Shown here piece by piece: positions 5,163-7,890 of a DNA stretch of 7,890 nt. How positions within the stretch are numbered: the first letter of the stretch is position 1; the number at the start of each line of letters is the position of its first letter. The notes under the pieces are model-generated. The model ran no database searches, was not told the origin of the DNA, and worked only from the letters and a program-made list of their open reading frames with translations. The DNA lies in the NCBI GenBank assembly GCA_039188505.1, contig JBCCZC010000263.1, positions 1 through 7,890 of the forward strand, read 5' to 3'. The DNA comes from JBCCZC01 sp039188505 (lineage in GTDB: Bacteria > Pseudomonadota > Gammaproteobacteria > Xanthomonadales > SZUA-38). The translations under genes and the position numbers were made by a program.

Positions 5163-7622
5163 ATGAACCGCAAGCCAATCCATCTGGGGCAGGCCATTCG
5201 CCTCGCCCTGCTCTGCGTGCCGCTGACTGCCGGCACCGCGATCGCCCAGGACGGTGGGATGATCGAGGAAGTGACCGTGACCGCCCGGAAGACGACGGAA
5301 AGTCTGCAGACCGTTCCGGTCAACGTCACGGCCGTCAGTTCGGAGATGATCCGCAACCTGAATATCCAGAGCCTGGAGGACATCTCCAAGGTCACCGCCG
5401 GCCTCGTCTTCGACTCGGAATTCGGCCGCGGCGCCAACCGCCCGGTCATCCGTGGTCAGGCCAACATCCTTGGCGACTCCGGCGTGTCCTACTTCATCGA
5501 CGGCGTGTACATCACAGGATCGATCGATGATTACGACATCAACGACGTCGAGCGGATCGAGGTGGTCAAGGGCCCCCAGAGCGCGCTCTATGGCCGGAAC
5601 ACCTATTCGGGCGCGATCAACATCATCACCAAGTCGCCGGGCGACGAGTTCTCCGCCCGGGGCCAGATCGAGGTCGCGGAGGATGGTCAGTACGAGGTGA
5701 CGGGCAACGTGAAGGGGCCCATGACCGACACGCTCAGCGGCGGCCTCACGGCGCGCTATTTCAACCTCGATGGTCCGTTCACGAATACCTTCGACGGATC
5801 CGACATCGGCGACCAGGAATCGAAGAGCCTGTCCGGCGTGCTCGTCTATGAGCCGAGCGACAACCTCACGGTCCGCGCGCGTGCCTACTACGCCGAGACC
5901 GAAGACGGCCAGCCGGCGATCTTTGCCAGCCGCACCGCCGACAACAACTGCTTCATCGACAACGGCGCTCTGTACGGCGGCCGCGGCCGCTATTTCTGCG
6001 GCACCGTCGAGCCGGGCCCGATCAACACCGACTACCCGGTGCAGGCCCCGGGCGCCGGCTTCGACGCCGAGACCCTGAATTTCAGCCTGAACATCGACTA
6101 CGACATCAATGACGCGTGGTCCTTCACCTCCGTGACGGGCATCAACAGTCGCGATGAGGACACGCTGACCGACGGCGACTACCAGCCGACGTCGTTCCAG
6201 GTCGCGAACTTCACGCCGGGCGGCTTCCCCTTCGCGGGCTTCGAAGACGGACCTCCGTTCCTGTACGGCTACGTCGGCTCGATCTCGGACTTCACCTTCG
6301 CCAACGCCTCCGAGATCGACGACTTCTCGCAGGAGTTTCGCTTCAACTACGAGGGTGACGGAATCCGCGCCCTGTTCGGCGTCTACTACTTCGATCAGGA
6401 CGACGACACGCGGGATACGCGGGTTCTTCCGCCGGGCGCCGAGGCCATCGCCATTGCCAACTTCTCGGCCGAATTGTCGGCCCAGCAGCAGATCTGCAGC
6501 TTCAACCCGGTCTGCGAGTCGATCGTGCCGTTCTTCGGTCCCGGCATCACCGTGCCGCGCGACCAGAACAATCTCGACATCACGAATACGGCGATCTACG
6601 GTCTCGTCGGCTTCGACCTGGACGACGCCTGGACCCTGACCATCGAGGCGCGCTACCAGGAGGAGGACATCGACCGGGTGGCCCGGGTCATGGACCTCGG
6701 CGACGACATGGCCGTGGAGACCGTGAGCAGCGCGAGCTTCGACAGCTTCTCGCCACGCGTCACCGTCGACTGGCAGGCGACCGAGAACAACATGTTCTAC
6801 GCGCTGTACGCCGAGGGCACGAAGCCTGGCGGCTTCAACTCGACGGTCGCTGTCGAAGCCGGACTGCCTACCTTCGACGAGGAGGACGTCCAGTCCTTCG
6901 AGATCGGCTCGAAGAATGTCTTCGCCAACAACTCGTGGACCGCGAACTTCTCGCTCTTCTTCAACGAGGTCGAGGGCTACCAGCTCACGCAGAACGTCCA
7001 GGCCGGCGCAAACGCCACTTCGGCCACGGTCAACGCCGGCGACGTCGACATCACGGGTTTCGAGGCCGAGCTCGCGGGCCGGCCGACGGATGAGATCTCC
7101 CTGTCCTTCAACTACGCCTGGGTCGACACGGAGTTCCAGCGCGGCGTCGACCAGAACCAGGGCGTCCTGAACGACGTGGCGGACGACGGGCTGGTCAACT
7201 GCTCCATTGGCGACCAGTTCCCGGACGTCGACGGCTGCACGTCGCTCTTCGGCTCGATCGTCGGCAACGAGATTCCGCGGACGGCGGAGCACCAGTTCTT
7301 CGCCGACGCCGAGTATCGGACGGCCATGCAGAGCTTCAACGGCTGGGACTGGTATGTCGGCCTGAACGCGTCGTATGAGTCGAGCAAGTTCGCCCAGGTG
7401 CACAACCTCGCGGAAACGGGCAGCACGACGCTGGTCAACGCGCGGATCGGCTGGGAGAACCCGAACTACTCGATCCAGCTCTGGGGGCGCAATCTCACCG
7501 GTGAGGACACGGCGCCGGCGGTGCTGCGCTACGCCGAGCCGACGGCCTTCACGCGAAACTTCGCCGTGAGCCCACGCCGGGATACCTACTGGGGCATCAC
7601 GGCCACGGCCTTCTTCGACTAA
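5163..7622 (+). CDS. TonB-dependent outer-membrane receptor
   Basis: An 819-residue outer-membrane active transporter. A Sec signal peptide with Arg/Lys n-region and hydrophobic core ends at AIA/QD (cleavage after residue 28). The TonB box IEEVTVTARK (34-43) follows. The plug domain (about 44-165) shows VPVNVTAVSSEMI, a PVIRGQ block (94-99), FIDGVYI (111-117) and the highly typical VERIEVVKGPQSALYGRNTYSGAINIITK (129-157). The rest is a beta-barrel, with the usual GTKPGGFNS (552-560) and late-strand blocks such as VNARIGWENPNYSIQLWGRNLTG (758-780). It ends in AFFD rather than the common terminal Phe. Six cysteines in the mature protein fall into three close pairs. Ligands of the family include siderophores, cobalamin, sugars and other scarce compounds; the enzyme operon directly upstream suggests an organic nutrient rather than only iron, but this is inference. 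The gene has its own strong ribosome binding site and may be co-transcribed with the operon or started from an unseen promoter. Confidence 0.95.
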   Translation: MNRKPIHLGQAIRLALLCVPLTAGTAIAQDGGMIEEVTVTARKTTESLQTVPVNVTAVSSEMIRNLNIQSLEDISKVTAGLVFDSEFGRGANRPVIRGQANILGDSGVSYFIDGVYITGSIDDYDINDVERIEVVKGPQSALYGRNTYSGAINIITKSPGDEFSARGQIEVAEDGQYEVTGNVKGPMTDTLSGGLTARYFNLDGPFTNTFDGSDIGDQESKSLSGVLVYEPSDNLTVRARAYYAETEDGQPAIFASRTADNNCFIDNGALYGGRGRYFCGTVEPGPINTDYPVQAPGAGFDAETLNFSLNIDYDINDAWSFTSVTGINSRDEDTLTDGDYQPTSFQVANFTPGGFPFAGFEDGPPFLYGYVGSISDFTFANASEIDDFSQEFRFNYEGDGIRALFGVYYFDQDDDTRDTRVLPPGAEAIAIANFSAELSAQQQICSFNPVCESIVPFFGPGITVPRDQNNLDITNTAIYGLVGFDLDDAWTLTIEARYQEEDIDRVARVMDLGDDMAVETVSSASFDSFSPRVTVDWQATENNMFYALYAEGTKPGGFNSTVAVEAGLPTFDEEDVQSFEIGSKNVFANNSWTANFSLFFNEVEGYQLTQNVQAGANATSATVNAGDVDITGFEAELAGRPTDEISLSFNYAWVDTEFQRGVDQNQGVLNDVADDGLVNCSIGDQFPDVDGCTSLFGSIVGNEIPRTAEHQFFADAEYRTAMQSFNGWDWYVGLNASYESSKFAQVHNLAETGSTTLVNARIGWENPNYSIQLWGRNLTGEDTAPAVLRYAEPTAFTRNFAVSPRRDTYWGITATAFFD

Positions 7623-7633
7623 GACCAACGATC

Positions 7634-7661
7634 CCACCCGTCGCCCCCGGGCGGCGGGTGG
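7634..7661 (+). terminator. Long GC-rich hairpin downstream of receptor gene
   Basis: Two 12-nt arms (7634-7645 and 7650-7661) pair with one G-U wobble around a 4-nt loop. The outer arms are CCACCCG and CGGGTGG. It lies 11 bp after the receptor stop. No T-run follows, so it is probably an mRNA 3'-end stabiliser or the first half of a double terminator. Confidence 0.5.
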
Positions 7662-7685
7662 TTCCCCACCGGATTCCTCCCCGTC

Positions 7686-7712
7686 GGCCGCCTTTCGGGC
7701 GGCCTCTTTTTT
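7686..7712 (+). terminator. Rho-independent terminator of receptor gene
   Basis: A 7-bp stem, GGCCGCC (7686-7692) and GGCGGCC (7698-7704), with a TTTCG loop is followed at once by TCTTTTTT (7705-7712). This is the canonical intrinsic terminator form and closes the operon before the next gene. Confidence 0.9.
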
Positions 7713-7727
7713 GGCCTTTCCTGCGGC

Positions 7728-7741
7728 TTGTTCTCGAACAA
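7728..7741. promoter_or_regulatory. Perfect palindrome upstream of glycosyltransferase gene (possible operator)
   Basis: TTGTTC, TC, GAACAA forms a perfect 14-bp inverted repeat lying 35 bp upstream of the next start codon. It is a plausible dimeric regulator site or simply a small hairpin. No specific regulator family is assigned. Confidence 0.35.
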
Positions 7742-7762
7742 ATCGGTCCGCCCAACCGCCGC

Positions 7763-7768
7763 TAGACT
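7763..7768 (+). promoter_or_regulatory. Candidate -10 element (TAGACT) very close to a start codon
   Basis: TAGACT ends 8 nt before the ATG at 7777, so transcription would begin at or within one or two bases of that ATG. This is consistent with a leaderless or nearly leaderless mRNA, and no Shine-Dalgarno is visible in between. No good -35 hexamer was found at the expected distance (about 7740-7745). Confidence 0.4.
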
Positions 7769-7776
7769 CGCCTCCC

Positions 7777-7890
7777 ATGGACGCCATACTCGTCAATCCC
7801 CGGAAGATCTCGAGCGCCGACATCGTCGTCGGTATCCCCTCACTCAATGAAGCCGATGGCATCGCCAACGTCGCCAGGAACGTCGACGAA
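7777..7890 (+). CDS. Glycosyltransferase family 2-like protein, N-terminal fragment (runs off right edge)
   Basis: Only the first 38 codons are present. The block ADIVVGIPSLNEADGIANVAR (about 14-34) matches the nucleotide-sugar binding start of GT-A family 2 enzymes: a hydrophobic strand, then IPxxNE. GT2 enzymes transfer sugars from activated donors to polysaccharide, lipid or osmolyte acceptors; the acceptor cannot be told from this fragment. It lies 64 bp after a strong terminator, so it is a separate transcription unit with no evident link to the oxidase operon. The start ATG at 7777 fits the TAGACT element upstream and the usual short N-terminal leader of the family. It could be any of several related glycosyltransferases. 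Confidence 0.68.
   Translation, partial: MDAILVNPRKISSADIVVGIPSLNEADGIANVARNVDE

Noticed and set aside
3486..7868. A 1460-codon open frame on the minus strand across the aldehyde dehydrogenase and receptor genes
   Set aside because: It is antisense to two genes with unmistakable family motifs. Its product is low-complexity (Val, Asp, Arg, Ala, Glu) with no recognisable domain. Long stop-free antisense frames are expected where the sense genes have strong GC third-position bias.
1..7890. Mobile elements, CRISPR arrays, tRNA or rRNA genes
   Set aside because: No transposase-like product, terminal repeats, direct-repeat arrays or RNA-gene signatures were seen on either strand.

Overview
The window is a GC-rich (roughly two-thirds G+C) stretch of a Gram-negative bacterial chromosome. 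The Gram-negative call rests on a full-length TonB-dependent outer-membrane receptor, a lipoprotein start with a lipobox, and a Tat-exported flavoenzyme. The style of the receptor (signal peptide, then a TonB box IEEVTVTARK) and a TAGACT element just upstream of a start codon fit a proteobacterium. A marine or soil gammaproteobacterium is my best guess, but class and genus cannot be fixed from this sequence alone.

Layout. Positions 1-80 (minus strand) hold the 5' end of a small lipoprotein gene that runs off the left edge. Positions 198-692 (minus) encode a 164-residue DUF3598-like protein. A 189-bp divergent intergenic region (693-881) follows, with an AT-rich patch and overlapping promoter candidates facing both ways. 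From 882 to 5060 (plus) four genes form a tight operon: a Tat-signal flavin amine oxidase-family protein, a DUF1330 protein, a nitrilase-superfamily protein and an NAD(P)-dependent aldehyde dehydrogenase. All three junctions are 4-bp start/stop overlaps (ATGA, ATGA, GTGA). After 102 bp containing two hairpins comes an 819-residue TonB-dependent receptor (5163-7622). It is closed by two tandem hairpins, the second a standard rho-independent terminator. At 7777 an apparently unrelated glycosyltransferase-2-like gene begins and runs off the right edge. There is no gene-free stretch over 300 bp.

How the genes may work together (inference). The receptor would bring a scarce or bulky compound across the outer membrane. 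The Tat-exported flavoenzyme would oxidise it in the periplasm. The cytoplasmic aldehyde dehydrogenase would turn an aldehyde product into an acid, with the DUF1330 and nitrilase-like proteins as translationally coupled partners. No inner-membrane transporter or regulator is visible.

Most notable: two of the enzymes look catalytically unorthodox by motif reading. The nitrilase-like protein keeps the glutamate of the Glu-Lys-Cys triad but has Arg at the lysine position and Ser at the cysteine position. The amine oxidase-family protein has Gln in place of the conserved flavin-associated lysine, and lacks the MAO covalent-FAD cysteine and one of the two MAO cage tyrosines. The aldehyde dehydrogenase is intact. 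The module therefore resembles an amine-to-aldehyde-to-acid catabolic operon, but its real chemistry may differ from what automatic annotation would say. The DUF3598 gene also appears to have its ribosome binding site locked in a hairpin.
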